Shown here piece by piece: positions 46,793 to 54,849 of a stretch of DNA of 64,000 nucleotides. Origin of the DNA: a bacterium (lineage in GTDB: Bacteria > Myxococcota_A > Bradymonadia > UBA7976 > UBA1532); contig JAUHXC010000001.1 in assembly GCA_030427205.1 (NCBI GenBank), positions 62,001 through 126,000 on the forward strand, in the 5' to 3' direction. Position 1 is the first letter of the stretch. Each line of letters opens with the position of its first letter. Below the pieces are notes generated by a model. That model saw nothing but the letters and a program-made list of their open reading frames with translations, searched no databases and was not told the origin of the DNA. Both the position numbers and the translations under genes were made by a program.

Positions 46793-47515
46793 TCAGCGAT
46801 CGAGGGTCGGGCAGGCGTCGCAGCCGACGCCGTCGAGGGCGTGGCAGGCGACGCAGTCGCAGAAGGCCTTGAACGTCTCGCAGGCCACCAGCGAGCTGGC
46901 GACGGCCTGGGTGCCGTCGCGAACCCAGACGCGGGCCTCGTAGACCGGCGCGTGGCCCAGCGCGACGGCCATCAGCAGCAGATAGGGCGAATCATCCTCC
47001 AGGCCGCCGTTGGCCTCGACGTGCTGATAGCTGCCCACGCCGTCGGTCGTCGCGATCGTCTCGTCGGCCTCCAGCGCGTCCGAGAAGCGCCAGACGCGGA
47101 AGGTGCCGTCGGGGTTGGCGTCGATGCCCATCTCGGTCGTCAGATCACCAAAGGCGAGGCGACCGATCATCGGCTCGTAGCTCAGGTAGCTGATGTCGCC
47201 GCCCGCCTCGGCGATGATCGCCGTCGTCGCCCCGCCGCTGCTCTGCGGGGCGACCTCTTCGTCGACCGCCAGCGCCCGCGTGCCCAGGGCGTCGACGCGG
47301 ATCGTGCCCTCGCCGCGGGTCACGGCGGTGCCGTCCTCCCGGATCTCGAAGCGGTCGCTGCTCAGGCCTTCGAACCCGGTCAGGGTGATGCCCCAGGTGT
47401 CGCTGAGGTAGGCCCGCGTCGGATCGGGCGTCTGCTCGTCCTCGGCGCAGCTCGACAGGAGCGCGGCGAGCAGGCCGAGCAGGCCGAGCAGGATGATGTG
47501 TACTGTGCGGGTCAT
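46793..47515 (-). CDS. Cys-rich lipoprotein B, paralogue of the adjacent gene
   Basis: 240 residues. Signal LLGLLGLLAALLSSC, whose h-region is built from 9-bp DNA repeats, with mature start CAEDE. The central part is near-identical to the upstream paralogue (DGTFRVWRFSD, TDGVGSYQHVEANGGLEDDS). The last 26 residues end CDCVACHALDGVGCDACPT-LDR: five cysteines, including a CxxCH that could bind haem or metal. Last gene of the HK-RR-Lnt cluster, 28 bp after paralogue A. GGGGAGCG precedes the ATG at 47515. Likely substrate or effector of the Lnt/caspase-like protein; inference. Confidence 0.85.
   Translation of the reverse strand: MTRTVHIILLGLLGLLAALLSSCAEDEQTPDPTRAYLSDTWGITLTGFEGLSSDRFEIREDGTAVTRGEGTIRVDALGTRALAVDEEVAPQSSGGATTAIIAEAGGDISYLSYEPMIGRLAFGDLTTEMGIDANPDGTFRVWRFSDALEADETIATTDGVGSYQHVEANGGLEDDSPYLLLMAVALGHAPVYEARVWVRDGTQAVASSLVACETFKAFCDCVACHALDGVGCDACPTLDR
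46967..47157 (-). repeat. Near-identical segment shared with 47721-47911
   Basis: 191 bp of this gene match 47721-47911 (offset 754) with about a dozen mismatches and no gap, while flanking parts of the two genes are much less alike. This suggests recent duplication or gene conversion. Confidence 0.85.
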
Positions 47516-47543
47516 GTCGCTCCCCATGTGGCTTCGGCGCGGG

Positions 47544-48272
47544 TCAACGCTCGAGGGTCGGGCAGGCGTCGCAGCCGACGCCGTCCTTCGCGTGGCAGGC
47601 GACGCACTCGCAGAGCTCGCGGAACAGGTCACAGGCCACCGGCGTGCCGGCTTCGATGTCGCCGGTGCCGGTCGGGGCCGTGCTCCGGGCCTCGTAGACC
47701 GGCGACTGGCCGAGCACGAAGGCCATCAGCAGCAGATAGGGCGAGTCGTCCTCCAGGCCGCCGTTGGCCTCGACGTGCTGGTAGCTGCCGACGCCGTCGG
47801 TCGTCGCGAGAGTCTCGTCGGCCTCCAGTTCGTCCGAGAAGCGCCACACGCGGAAGGTGCCGTCGGGGTTGGCGTCGACGCCCATCTCGGTCGTCAGATC
47901 ACCAAACGCGACCCGGCCGAGCACCGGGTCGTAGCTCAGGTAGACGACGTCGCCGTCCTGCTCGCCGATGACCAGCGTGGTCACCCCGCCGCGGCTCTGC
48001 GGCGCGACCTCCTCGTCGACGGAGACCGCCTTCGACCCCAGCCCCTCGACGTGGATGATGCCCTCGCCCCGCGCGACCGCGGTGCCGTCCTCGCGGATCT
48101 CGAACTGGCTGCCGTCCCAGCCGGCGAAACCGGAGACCGTGATGCCCCAGGTCTCGCTCAGGTAGACGCCCACCGGATCATCGGGCGGCTCGTCCTCGGC
48201 GCAGCCGGGCGCGAACAGAGCGGCGGTGAGGCCCAACAGGGCGACTCGGGGCAGGGTCATGACAAGGTTCAT
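47544..48272 (-). CDS. Cys-rich lipoprotein A
   Basis: 242 residues. Signal ends in AALFAPGC with the same CAEDE mature start as paralogue B. Middle domain of alternating strands (WGITVSGFAGWDGSQFEI, RGEGIIHVEGLGSKAVSVDE, VVYLSYDPVLGRVAFGDL), and the same C-terminal cluster (CECVACHAKDGVGCDACPT-LER). GAGGAGCCGAAAG precedes the ATG, fixing the start. It lies 16 bp after the Lnt/caspase-like gene, so the two are almost certainly co-transcribed. No outside family was recognised. Confidence 0.86.
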   Translation of the reverse strand: MNLVMTLPRVALLGLTAALFAPGCAEDEPPDDPVGVYLSETWGITVSGFAGWDGSQFEIREDGTAVARGEGIIHVEGLGSKAVSVDEEVAPQSRGGVTTLVIGEQDGDVVYLSYDPVLGRVAFGDLTTEMGVDANPDGTFRVWRFSDELEADETLATTDGVGSYQHVEANGGLEDDSPYLLLMAFVLGQSPVYEARSTAPTGTGDIEAGTPVACDLFRELCECVACHAKDGVGCDACPTLER

Positions 48273-48288
48273 CTTTCGGCTCCTCGGT

Positions 48289-50388
48289 TCATCTCGATGT
48301 ATTCGCCTGGCGGCGGGTGAAGCGTGAACGGCTACGCGGCGTATCGGCGGCGAGCCGCGTCCAGTCGAAGGGCACCAGCACCGGCCCGGCCACCCCGAGC
48401 GGCGCGCGCACCCGCGGCGGCAGCCGGGTCGCGAGCGCGGCGGCGAGCGCGTCGCCGTCCAAGGCCTCGACCCCGGCCAGCGCCGCGTTGATCTCGGTGG
48501 GCTCGATCGTCCAGCGCAGCAACGGCGTGCCCGGCGGATCGACGACGGCCGCCGCCCGCAGCAGCGGGTCGCCCGGTTCGAAGAACGCCGGCCGGAAGTC
48601 GAGGCCTTGCGGCGGCAGCAGCGTCGAAGCGGCGACGACCACCGCGCCGGGCAGCCGCAGCGCGGCGAGCAGCTCGGCGTTGGCGCCGAAGCAGGTGTCG
48701 ATGACGATCAGCTCGGGCGCGAACCCGCCGATCAGCTCGCCGAGGGCCGCGGCGTCGAGCCCGAGCCACTCGGTGTGCGTGCCGTGGCCGGAGACGATGA
48801 CCGTCGACGCCCGCAGCGCGACCCGCCGCTCGGCGAGGTCTTCGATCGCGATATGGCGGCAGCGGCCTTCGGGGCAGCGGGCGCGATACCGCGGGGCGTC
48901 GCGGGGGTACAGCGCGACGATGTCGGGCGCGACCGGCGCCGGCGCGGCCTCGGGCGCGATGGCCCGGCCGAAGAAGTCGCTGTCCCGGGCGCCGGCGCGG
49001 CGATCCCAGCGCAGGATGCCGTTGCGGCCCATGGCCCCGCGGGCCAGCACCCGCCCGTCGGGGCCGACCACGTTCGCCTCGCCGCCATACGACGCGCGCA
49101 CGGACGGCACGCCGAACTCCACCGAGCGCATGACCTGCGCCGCCAGCAGCTGCCGCCGGGCCCGCTCGGTGAGCATCATCTGATCCCGGGCCAGGGCGAC
49201 GAGCAGCTCGCCGCCGGCCGCCACCCCCTCGGCGACGAGCAGCCGCGACATGAACTCCCCGCAGATCAGCGGGATCACCACGCGCCCGGCGGCGTCGAGC
49301 ACCGGCGGGGCCTCGCCGCGCACGAAGCGGTCTTCGGCCAGACCGAGCACCCGCCCCTCGGCGACCGGCATCAGCCGACTCTTGGCCCGGGCGGCCTGCA
49401 CCGCACCCGTCGCCGTGACGACGACCGCCTGGTTCTGCGGGCGACGGCGGGGCCAGACAGTCTCCAGGCCGACCAGGTGGGTCACGTCGACCCCGTGCAG
49501 CAGCGGCCGCATGCGCGCGCCGGGGGTCTGCCCTTCGACCAGGCGCGGCTTCAGGTCGAACGCCGCCTCGGGCCAGACGAGCAGGTCGATGGGCGGGCCG
49601 CCGTCCGCCGGCGGCAGGCGATGCGGCAGGTCGACGGTGGAGTCGGTGTGCACGACGGCGACGCCCTCGAGCAGCTCGACCCCCTCGGTGGAGAGCGGCG
49701 GCAGGGCGAAGATCACCAGCGCGGCCAGGGCGGGCCACGCGACGCGCAGCCGCCGGGCGGCCAGGGCCATCGCGACCGCGCACGCCGCGCCCAGGCAGAG
49801 GGCGTGCGCGCCCCACCAGCCCAGGTGGCCCACCGCCCGCAGCATCGGCTCGACCTGCCACTGCGAGAGCATCCAATCGCACAGGGCGACGATGGTGACC
49901 TCGAAGCGCAACGCCTCGCCGAGCACATAAGCCGTCGGCAGCCACCACAGCAGCGCCAGCCGGCGGCGCAGGCCGGCGAAGAGCAGGCTGACCACCGCCG
50001 CGAACGGCACCGTGCCCGCGATCATCGCCAGCACGAAGAAGCCGAGGGCCTCGGACGGGGTGAAGTCGAAGACCACCGCGTTCATCGCGGCGATCCAGTC
50101 GAAGCCGATGAGGATGGCCGCCAGCTGCTGCAGGCACAGGCCGCCGAAGACCGCCAGCACCCGGCGGCTCCACAAGAGCGCCAGGGCGACGCAGACCGCC
50201 GAGGCCCAGGCGGCGAGGGCGAAGCGCGGGTGCACGTGCGCGATGCCGAGCAGCACGCCCGACCCGACGTAGCCGACCAGGGCCCAGACCGGGTGCGGCG
50301 CCCGGATCGATGGGCCGGCCAGGGCGTCGAGGACGCGCGCCCGGCCACCGTCGGCCTGCAACAAATCGTCGGATGCGTCTGCGAGCAT
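48289..50388 (-). CDS. Apolipoprotein N-acyltransferase-like protein fused to a caspase-like domain
   Basis: 699 residues. Residues 30-235 have about seven membrane helices, as in Lnt. Residues 240-465 are a nitrilase-type domain with the expected triad: Glu274 (LLVWPEAAF), Lys336 (RAKSRLMP) and Cys376 (VIPLICGEF). Lnt normally ends there and is about 500 residues. Here residues 490-680 add a domain with His535 (STVIVSGHGTHTEW) and Cys566 (PELIVIDTCFGAN), each after a hydrophobic strand, the layout of clan-CD cysteine peptidases (caspase, clostripain, CHAT). The ATG has GAGAGGG upstream. Two lipoprotein genes follow within 16 and 28 bp. Likely inner-membrane, acting on the lipoproteins made next to it; the peptidase assignment is inference from motifs. 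Confidence 0.82.
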   Translation of the reverse strand: MLADASDDLLQADGGRARVLDALAGPSIRAPHPVWALVGYVGSGVLLGIAHVHPRFALAAWASAVCVALALLWSRRVLAVFGGLCLQQLAAILIGFDWIAAMNAVVFDFTPSEALGFFVLAMIAGTVPFAAVVSLLFAGLRRRLALLWWLPTAYVLGEALRFEVTIVALCDWMLSQWQVEPMLRAVGHLGWWGAHALCLGAACAVAMALAARRLRVAWPALAALVIFALPPLSTEGVELLEGVAVVHTDSTVDLPHRLPPADGGPPIDLLVWPEAAFDLKPRLVEGQTPGARMRPLLHGVDVTHLVGLETVWPRRRPQNQAVVVTATGAVQAARAKSRLMPVAEGRVLGLAEDRFVRGEAPPVLDAAGRVVIPLICGEFMSRLLVAEGVAAGGELLVALARDQMMLTERARRQLLAAQVMRSVEFGVPSVRASYGGEANVVGPDGRVLARGAMGRNGILRWDRRAGARDSDFFGRAIAPEAAPAPVAPDIVALYPRDAPRYRARCPEGRCRHIAIEDLAERRVALRASTVIVSGHGTHTEWLGLDAAALGELIGGFAPELIVIDTCFGANAELLAALRLPGAVVVAASTLLPPQGLDFRPAFFEPGDPLLRAAAVVDPPGTPLLRWTIEPTEINAALAGVEALDGDALAAALATRLPPRVRAPLGVAGPVLVPFDWTRLAADTPRSRSRFTRRQANTSR

Positions 50389-50452
50389 AGCCCTCTCAAC
50401 GTACGGACACGCGGCGATGCCCGGAATAGAGGGATCTCCAAAGGATCGCGCG

Positions 50453-51082
50453 TCAGTCGAGCAGGCCGACCCGGTAGGCGTAGCGCAGGATCTCGCTCAC
50501 CGAGCCGACCCCCAGCTTCTGTTTGATCTTGGTCACGTAGGTGCTGACGGTGCTCGGGCTGACCCGCATCTCGTGGGCCGCCTCGGAGACCGTGCGCCCG
50601 CCGATGAGCAGCATGAACGTCTGGTACTCGCGGGCGCTGAGGCGGGTATGGGGCAGCGCGTCGGACCCGGCGTCGGGGTCGAGGGCGAGGTCGGCGAGGG
50701 TATCGGTGAGGTACGGCTGACCGGACCCCACCCGCTCGATCGCGCGCAGCACCTCACCCGGCGGCCGGGACTTGTTGAGGTAGCCCGCCGCGCCGGCCCG
50801 GATGAGCGTCAGGGCCAGCTGATCTTCGGGGTACATCGTCAGCACCAGGATCGCCAGCCGGGGATACGCCGGGCGCAGCCGCTGGACCATCTCGACGCCG
50901 GTGGCGTCGGGCAGCGACAGGTCGAGCACCAGCACGTCCACCGCCAGCCGGGTCAAGGCGTCGAGCGTGCCCTGGCCCGTCGCGGCCTGACCGACGACCC
51001 GCATGCCGGGGTGATCGTCGATCAGGGTGCTCAACCCGGCGCGCACGATCTCGTGGTCATCGGCGAGGAAGACGTTCAGCAT
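50453..51082 (-). CDS. NarL/FixJ-family response regulator
   Basis: 209 residues. Receiver with acidic pocket (LADDHEIVR), phospho-acceptor Asp in VLVLDLSLPD and lysine in LNKSRPP. C-terminal LuxR-type HTH (LSAREYQTFMLLIGG, RVSPSTVSTYVTKIKQKLG). It overlaps the kinase gene by 7 bp and lies 64 bp upstream of the Lnt/caspase-like gene on the same strand, so that gene and the paralogous lipoproteins are probable targets or co-transcribed partners. Confidence 0.94.
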   Translation of the reverse strand: MLNVFLADDHEIVRAGLSTLIDDHPGMRVVGQAATGQGTLDALTRLAVDVLVLDLSLPDATGVEMVQRLRPAYPRLAILVLTMYPEDQLALTLIRAGAAGYLNKSRPPGEVLRAIERVGSGQPYLTDTLADLALDPDAGSDALPHTRLSAREYQTFMLLIGGRTVSEAAHEMRVSPSTVSTYVTKIKQKLGVGSVSEILRYAYRVGLLD

Positions 51083-52437
51083 GGGGCCTCCGTGGGCAAC
51101 TCGACGATCAGACGGGTCCCGCCGCCGGCGGGGGTCTCCCAGCGGGTCCGGCCGCCGAGGGCGGCGATGCGCTCGCGGATGCCGATGCAGCCGACGCCCG
51201 CCTCACCGGTCGCGGCGGCGCGGCCGGCCTCGAGGCCGATGCCGTCGTCGGTGACCGCCAGCCGGCAGCCGGCGTCGTCGACGGTCAGCTCGATGTCGAT
51301 CGACTCGGCCTCGGCGTGGCGCAGGGCGTTGCTGACCGCTTCCTGGCTCACCCGATACAGCGCGGTCTCGTAGGCCGGCTCGAGGCGCACCGGCGCGCAG
51401 CGCACCGTCGCCTTCAGGCCGCCGGGCTCGATGGCGTCGCGGGCCAGCCACTCCAGCGCCGCCGGCAGCCCCAGCTCGTCGAGCACCCGCGGCCGCAGCC
51501 GCTGCAGGATGCGCCGCACGCTGTCGTGGGCCATGCCCACCCGCTGCTGCACGTCGGCCAACGCGCTGTCGAGGCGCCGGGCGTCGCCGGTCAGCCGTTT
51601 GCGCACCACGTCCAGGGCATAGCGGGCGCCGGTCAGCTCCTGGCCGAGCGCGTCGTGCATCTCGCGGGCCATCCACGCCCGCTCCTGCTCGCGCAGGGTC
51701 TCCAGCCGCTGGCTGAGCACCTGCAGATCGCGGGTCTGCTCGAGCACCCGCTGCTCGAGGCGCTGATTGAAGGCGTCGATCTGCTTCTGCTGCACGAAGT
51801 TCTTGCGCAGCAGCAGCCAGGCGCCGTGGCCGACGAGCGTGCAGAAGAACGCGCTGAAGAGCATATAGCTGAGCGTCGACGCCGCGTGCGGGTGGTCGAG
51901 CGGCGTACCCGAGCTGACGAAGAAGCAGGCCATGCAGCCGCCGGCGAGCACGAGCACCCGCAGGCAGCGGTCCCACAGCGGCCGCAACAAGGCCACGCTC
52001 GCCAGCGGCCAGATGTAGGTGTAGTGGGGCCACGGGCTGTCGAGCCCACCGCTCATCTGCCCGGCCAGCGCGCTCATCATCCACGCCTCGCTGATCGCGA
52101 TGAACGAACCGCACAGCGCCGGCCGGCGCGCCAGCAGCCGACGGCCGAGGGTCAGCCAGAAGAGGTGTTGAGCGACGATGATGCCGCGCCCGATGGCGAT
52201 GGTGCGCTGCGCCTCGGGCTGACCGCTGTAGATGAAGAGGTCGGTGGGCCACCACGCGATGACCACGACCAGGAAGAACAGGATCAGCCGCGGCGCCGCC
52301 CAGGCCATCAGATCGTCGCAGAAGACCGCGAACTCGGCCTGCATGGCGCGGGAGGTCGGCGAGCCGTATACGACCCGGCGCAGCTGCTCGATGTTCGCCT
52401 GACGATCGTTCACAGACCCTCGACACGCTCTCCACAT
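51076..52437 (-). CDS. Histidine kinase, NarX/DegS type (HisKA_3)
   Basis: 453 residues. About six membrane helices (35-215) form an integral sensor with little periplasmic sequence, suggesting a signal in or near the membrane. A coiled coil follows (QIDAFNQRLEQRVLEQTRD), then HisKA_3 with the phospho-His in MAREMHDALGQELTG and HATPase (AVSNALRHAEAESIDIEL, DDGIGLEA, GVGCIGIRERIAALGG). Partner is the response regulator gene that overlaps it. Start is ATG at 52437 or GTG at 52413. A good extended -10 lies upstream. Confidence 0.92.
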   Translation of the reverse strand: MWRACRGSVNDRQANIEQLRRVVYGSPTSRAMQAEFAVFCDDLMAWAAPRLILFFLVVVIAWWPTDLFIYSGQPEAQRTIAIGRGIIVAQHLFWLTLGRRLLARRPALCGSFIAISEAWMMSALAGQMSGGLDSPWPHYTYIWPLASVALLRPLWDRCLRVLVLAGGCMACFFVSSGTPLDHPHAASTLSYMLFSAFFCTLVGHGAWLLLRKNFVQQKQIDAFNQRLEQRVLEQTRDLQVLSQRLETLREQERAWMAREMHDALGQELTGARYALDVVRKRLTGDARRLDSALADVQQRVGMAHDSVRRILQRLRPRVLDELGLPAALEWLARDAIEPGGLKATVRCAPVRLEPAYETALYRVSQEAVSNALRHAEAESIDIELTVDDAGCRLAVTDDGIGLEAGRAAATGEAGVGCIGIRERIAALGGRTRWETPAGGGTRLIVELPTEAPC

Positions 52438-52457
52438 ACCGCATACGGCACGACCGG

Positions 52458-52466
52458 ACTATAGCA
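52458..52466 (-). promoter_or_regulatory. Extended -10 promoter of the histidine kinase cluster
   Basis: On the minus strand TGC-TATAGT (52466 down to 52458): five of six -10 bases plus the TGN extension, with transcription expected about 14 bp before the ATG at 52437. No TTG-type -35 at 17 bp. Confidence 0.5.
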
Positions 52467-52498
52467 GCGACGACGCGAGAGACACCGCCGGCGGTCGA

Positions 52499-53278
52499 TC
52501 AGCCGCCCAGCAGGTCGAAGAGGCCCAGCGCCTTGGCCCCGGCCAGCAACAGCGCCACGAAGAGCGCCTTGCGGATGAAGTCCGACCCCCGCGCGACCGC
52601 GGCCCGGGCCCCCAGCGTGCTGCCGAGCACGCCGCCGGCGGCCAGCACCGCGCCCGCTCGCCACTGCACCTGCCCCGCCGCGCCGAAGACCGCCAGGATC
52701 AGGCCGGTGTAGATCAGGACCAGCGCCGCCTTGGCCGCGTTGCCCCGCACCAGATCGAGCCCCAGCCCGCGCACCATGACCACCAGCAGCGGGATGCCGA
52801 CCCCCGCCTGCAGCAGCCCGCCGTAGACCCCGACGCCGAACAGCGCCGGCCCGCTCCACCCGGTCGGCTCGCGGGCCTCGCTCGGATCGGGCACCAGCCA
52901 GGTCGGCCGCCGGATCATCAAGACCGCCAGCCCCAGGAACAGCAGCCCGAAGAGCACCTCGAGCGCCGCGGGCGAGACCCGCACCGCCACCAGCGCGCCG
53001 ATCAGCGCGCCGGGCAGCGCCCACAGCGCCGCGCGGCCCGCCCGGCGCCACGGCCGCACACCCTTGCGATGAAACGTGCCCGTCGCCGTCGCCGCCTGCA
53101 CCGCGACCGCGACCCGGTTGGTGCCGTTGGCCACCGCCGCGTCCATGCCGGTGAGCATCAGCAGAGGCAAGGTCAGCGCCGAGCCGCCGCCGGCGATGGC
53201 GTTGACGAAGCCGGCGAGCGCGCCGCCGAGCAGCAGCAGCGCGTCGAGCAGCCACGGCATGTCGGCGAGGGCGGGCAT
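52499..53278 (-). CDS. TauE/SafE (sulfite exporter) family permease
   Basis: 259 residues with about seven to eight membrane helices. Family signature GFVNAIAGGGSALTLPLLM near the N-terminus and its second-half counterpart GVYGGLLQAGVGIPLLV. Members move sulfonates, sulfite or other organic anions; substrate unknown. I take the ATG at 53278, because the 22 residues before it (to 53344) are basic and unlike the family. Divergent from the amidotransferase gene. It lies 61 bp upstream of the kinase but a separate promoter precedes the kinase. Confidence 0.9.
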   Translation of the reverse strand: MPALADMPWLLDALLLLGGALAGFVNAIAGGGSALTLPLLMLTGMDAAVANGTNRVAVAVQAATATGTFHRKGVRPWRRAGRAALWALPGALIGALVAVRVSPAALEVLFGLLFLGLAVLMIRRPTWLVPDPSEAREPTGWSGPALFGVGVYGGLLQAGVGIPLLVVMVRGLGLDLVRGNAAKAALVLIYTGLILAVFGAAGQVQWRAGAVLAAGGVLGSTLGARAAVARGSDFIRKALFVALLLAGAKALGLFDLLGG

Positions 53279-53373
53279 GAGGCCGCTGTACCATGCCCGC
53301 AGCCGCGGCCGCAGCGTTTCGACGCGCCGCGTATCGGCTGGCACACGAGGCGGGCAACGGGCAGACTCGGCCC

Positions 53374-54090
53374 ATGCGCATCGCCGTCCTGCAGTGTGGT
53401 CATCCTCAGCCCGGGCTCCTGCGCGCGCGTGGCCCCTACGCCCGCTGGATCGCCGAGCGCATCGGGCGCACGCTCGCCGAGGTCGAGATCCTCGACGCCG
53501 TGGGCGGCGCGGCGCTGCCGCCGGCGAGCGGCATCGACGCCCTCTTCGTCACCGGCAGCCCGCTCTCGGTGCGCGACCACGCCCCGTGGTCGGTCGCCGC
53601 GACCGCCTGGCTCGCCGCCGCGGTGAAGGCCGGGGTGCCGACGCTGGCCATCTGCTACGGCCACCAGATGCTGGGCGAGGCGCTCGGCGGCGAGGTCGCC
53701 CTCAACCCCGCAGGGCGCGAGATCGGGGTGGTCGAGATCGAGCGGCTGGCCGACGATCCGCTGTTCGAGGGCTTGCCGACGCGGTTTCCGGCGATCATCA
53801 CCCACAGCGACGCGGTCACCGTCGACCCGCCGGGGGTGGCGGTCCTGGCGCGCAGCGCCCGCTGCGCGAACCAGGCGATGAACCTCGGCCCGCGCGCCCG
53901 CTCGATCCAATGGCACCCCGAGATGGACGCCGAGATCATCCGGGCCATCATCCGCGGCCGGGCCGACGCGATCGACGCCGAGAGCGGGCCCGGCTCGGCC
54001 GAGCGCTTCGCCGAGGCGTCGTGGGACGTGCCCTCGGGGCCGATCATCTTCGAGAACTTCATGCGCCACTTCGTCGGCGGCGGCCGGTGA
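53374..54090 (+). CDS. Class I glutamine amidotransferase (GMP-synthase-like)
   Basis: 238 residues. Triad-type features: nucleophile Cys in LAICYGHQMLGEALGG and His in SIQWHPEMDAE. It starts MRIAVLQCGHPQPG and has the GSPLSVRDHAPW oxyanion strand typical of stand-alone homologues of the GMP synthase glutaminase domain (YfeJ/GATase1-like). Such enzymes hydrolyse gamma-glutamyl compounds or feed ammonia to an unknown partner. It overlaps mobA by 4 bp (GTGA). Confidence 0.9.
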   Translation: MRIAVLQCGHPQPGLLRARGPYARWIAERIGRTLAEVEILDAVGGAALPPASGIDALFVTGSPLSVRDHAPWSVAATAWLAAAVKAGVPTLAICYGHQMLGEALGGEVALNPAGREIGVVEIERLADDPLFEGLPTRFPAIITHSDAVTVDPPGVAVLARSARCANQAMNLGPRARSIQWHPEMDAEIIRAIIRGRADAIDAESGPGSAERFAEASWDVPSGPIIFENFMRHFVGGGR

Positions 54091-54728
54091 GCCGGGCCCG
54101 GCTGGGCGCGCTGATCGCCGGCGGCCGGGCGCGGCGGCTCGGCGGGCGCCCCAAGGGGCTGTCGCTGGTCGACGGGCAGCCGCTGATCGATCGCCTGGGG
54201 CGCCTGCTGGCCGAGCGCTGCGCGCGGGTGGTGATCGTCGGCGATCCGGCGGGCCCCTACGCCGGGCGCGGCTGGCCGGTGATCGCCGATCTGCTGGCGG
54301 CGGGCGCGCCGGGCGGGGTCTACACCGCGCTGCGCCACGCGCTGAGCCCCGATGAACCCCTCTCCGATGCCCCGCAGAGCCCCCCAGATGCCCCGGGCGG
54401 GCCGGGATGGGTCTATACCCTGGCCTGCGATATGCCCCGGCTCGATCGGGCCACCTTGGACCATCTGTGGGCCGCCCGTGGGGGGCAGGCGACGCTGTTT
54501 CGGGCCGCCGGACGACGGCAGCCGCTGGCCGCGCTGTGGCATACCGCCGCCGCGCCGGTCTTCGAAGCGGCCTTCGCCCACGGCCGCCCGGGCTTCGGGC
54601 AGCTGCTCGCCGAGTTGCAGGCGGTCGAGCTCGACGCGCCCTCGGCGGCGCCGTTCGCCAACCTCAATACCCCCGCCGACGCCGCGCGGCTGGGGGTCGA
54701 GCTGGCGCCGGCGCCCGCGCGCGGCTGA
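54087..54728 (+). CDS. mobA: Molybdenum cofactor guanylyltransferase MobA-like
   Basis: 213 residues. Nucleotidyltransferase signature at the N-terminus (GALIAGGRARRLGGRPKGL), Asp/Mg site in LACDMPRLDRATL, and the C-terminal FANLNTPAD typical of MobA. It transfers GMP from GTP to molybdopterin. GTG start overlaps the amidotransferase stop. No other molybdenum-cofactor genes are near, and the similarity to related CTP/GTP transferases leaves a small doubt about the exact product. A T7 run (54741-54747) follows the stop without a clear stem. Confidence 0.87.
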   Translation: MSRARLGALIAGGRARRLGGRPKGLSLVDGQPLIDRLGRLLAERCARVVIVGDPAGPYAGRGWPVIADLLAAGAPGGVYTALRHALSPDEPLSDAPQSPPDAPGGPGWVYTLACDMPRLDRATLDHLWAARGGQATLFRAAGRRQPLAALWHTAAAPVFEAAFAHGRPGFGQLLAELQAVELDAPSAAPFANLNTPADAARLGVELAPAPARG

Positions 54729-54806
54729 TCGGCGTCCCACTTTTTTTCGCGCGGCGCACAAGACTCGCCGGACCGCTGCCGTAGATCCTCCGCACACCCC
54801 CCGCGA

Positions 54807-54825
54807 GCGATGGGAGGACCATCGC
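54807..54825 (+). promoter_or_regulatory. Leader hairpin before the Cys-rich lipoprotein gene
   Basis: GCGATGG (54807-54813) pairs with CCATCGC (54819-54825) around the loop GAGGA, 24 bp before the ATG. The loop carries a ribosome-binding-like sequence, but the likely site is GGAG at 54841-54844. Confidence 0.35.
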
Positions 54826-54849
54826 CGCGGCATTCGACTCGGAGCGGAT

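Noticed and set aside
54735-54747. T7 tract after mobA as an intrinsic terminator
   Set aside because: No stable stem directly before the T-run.
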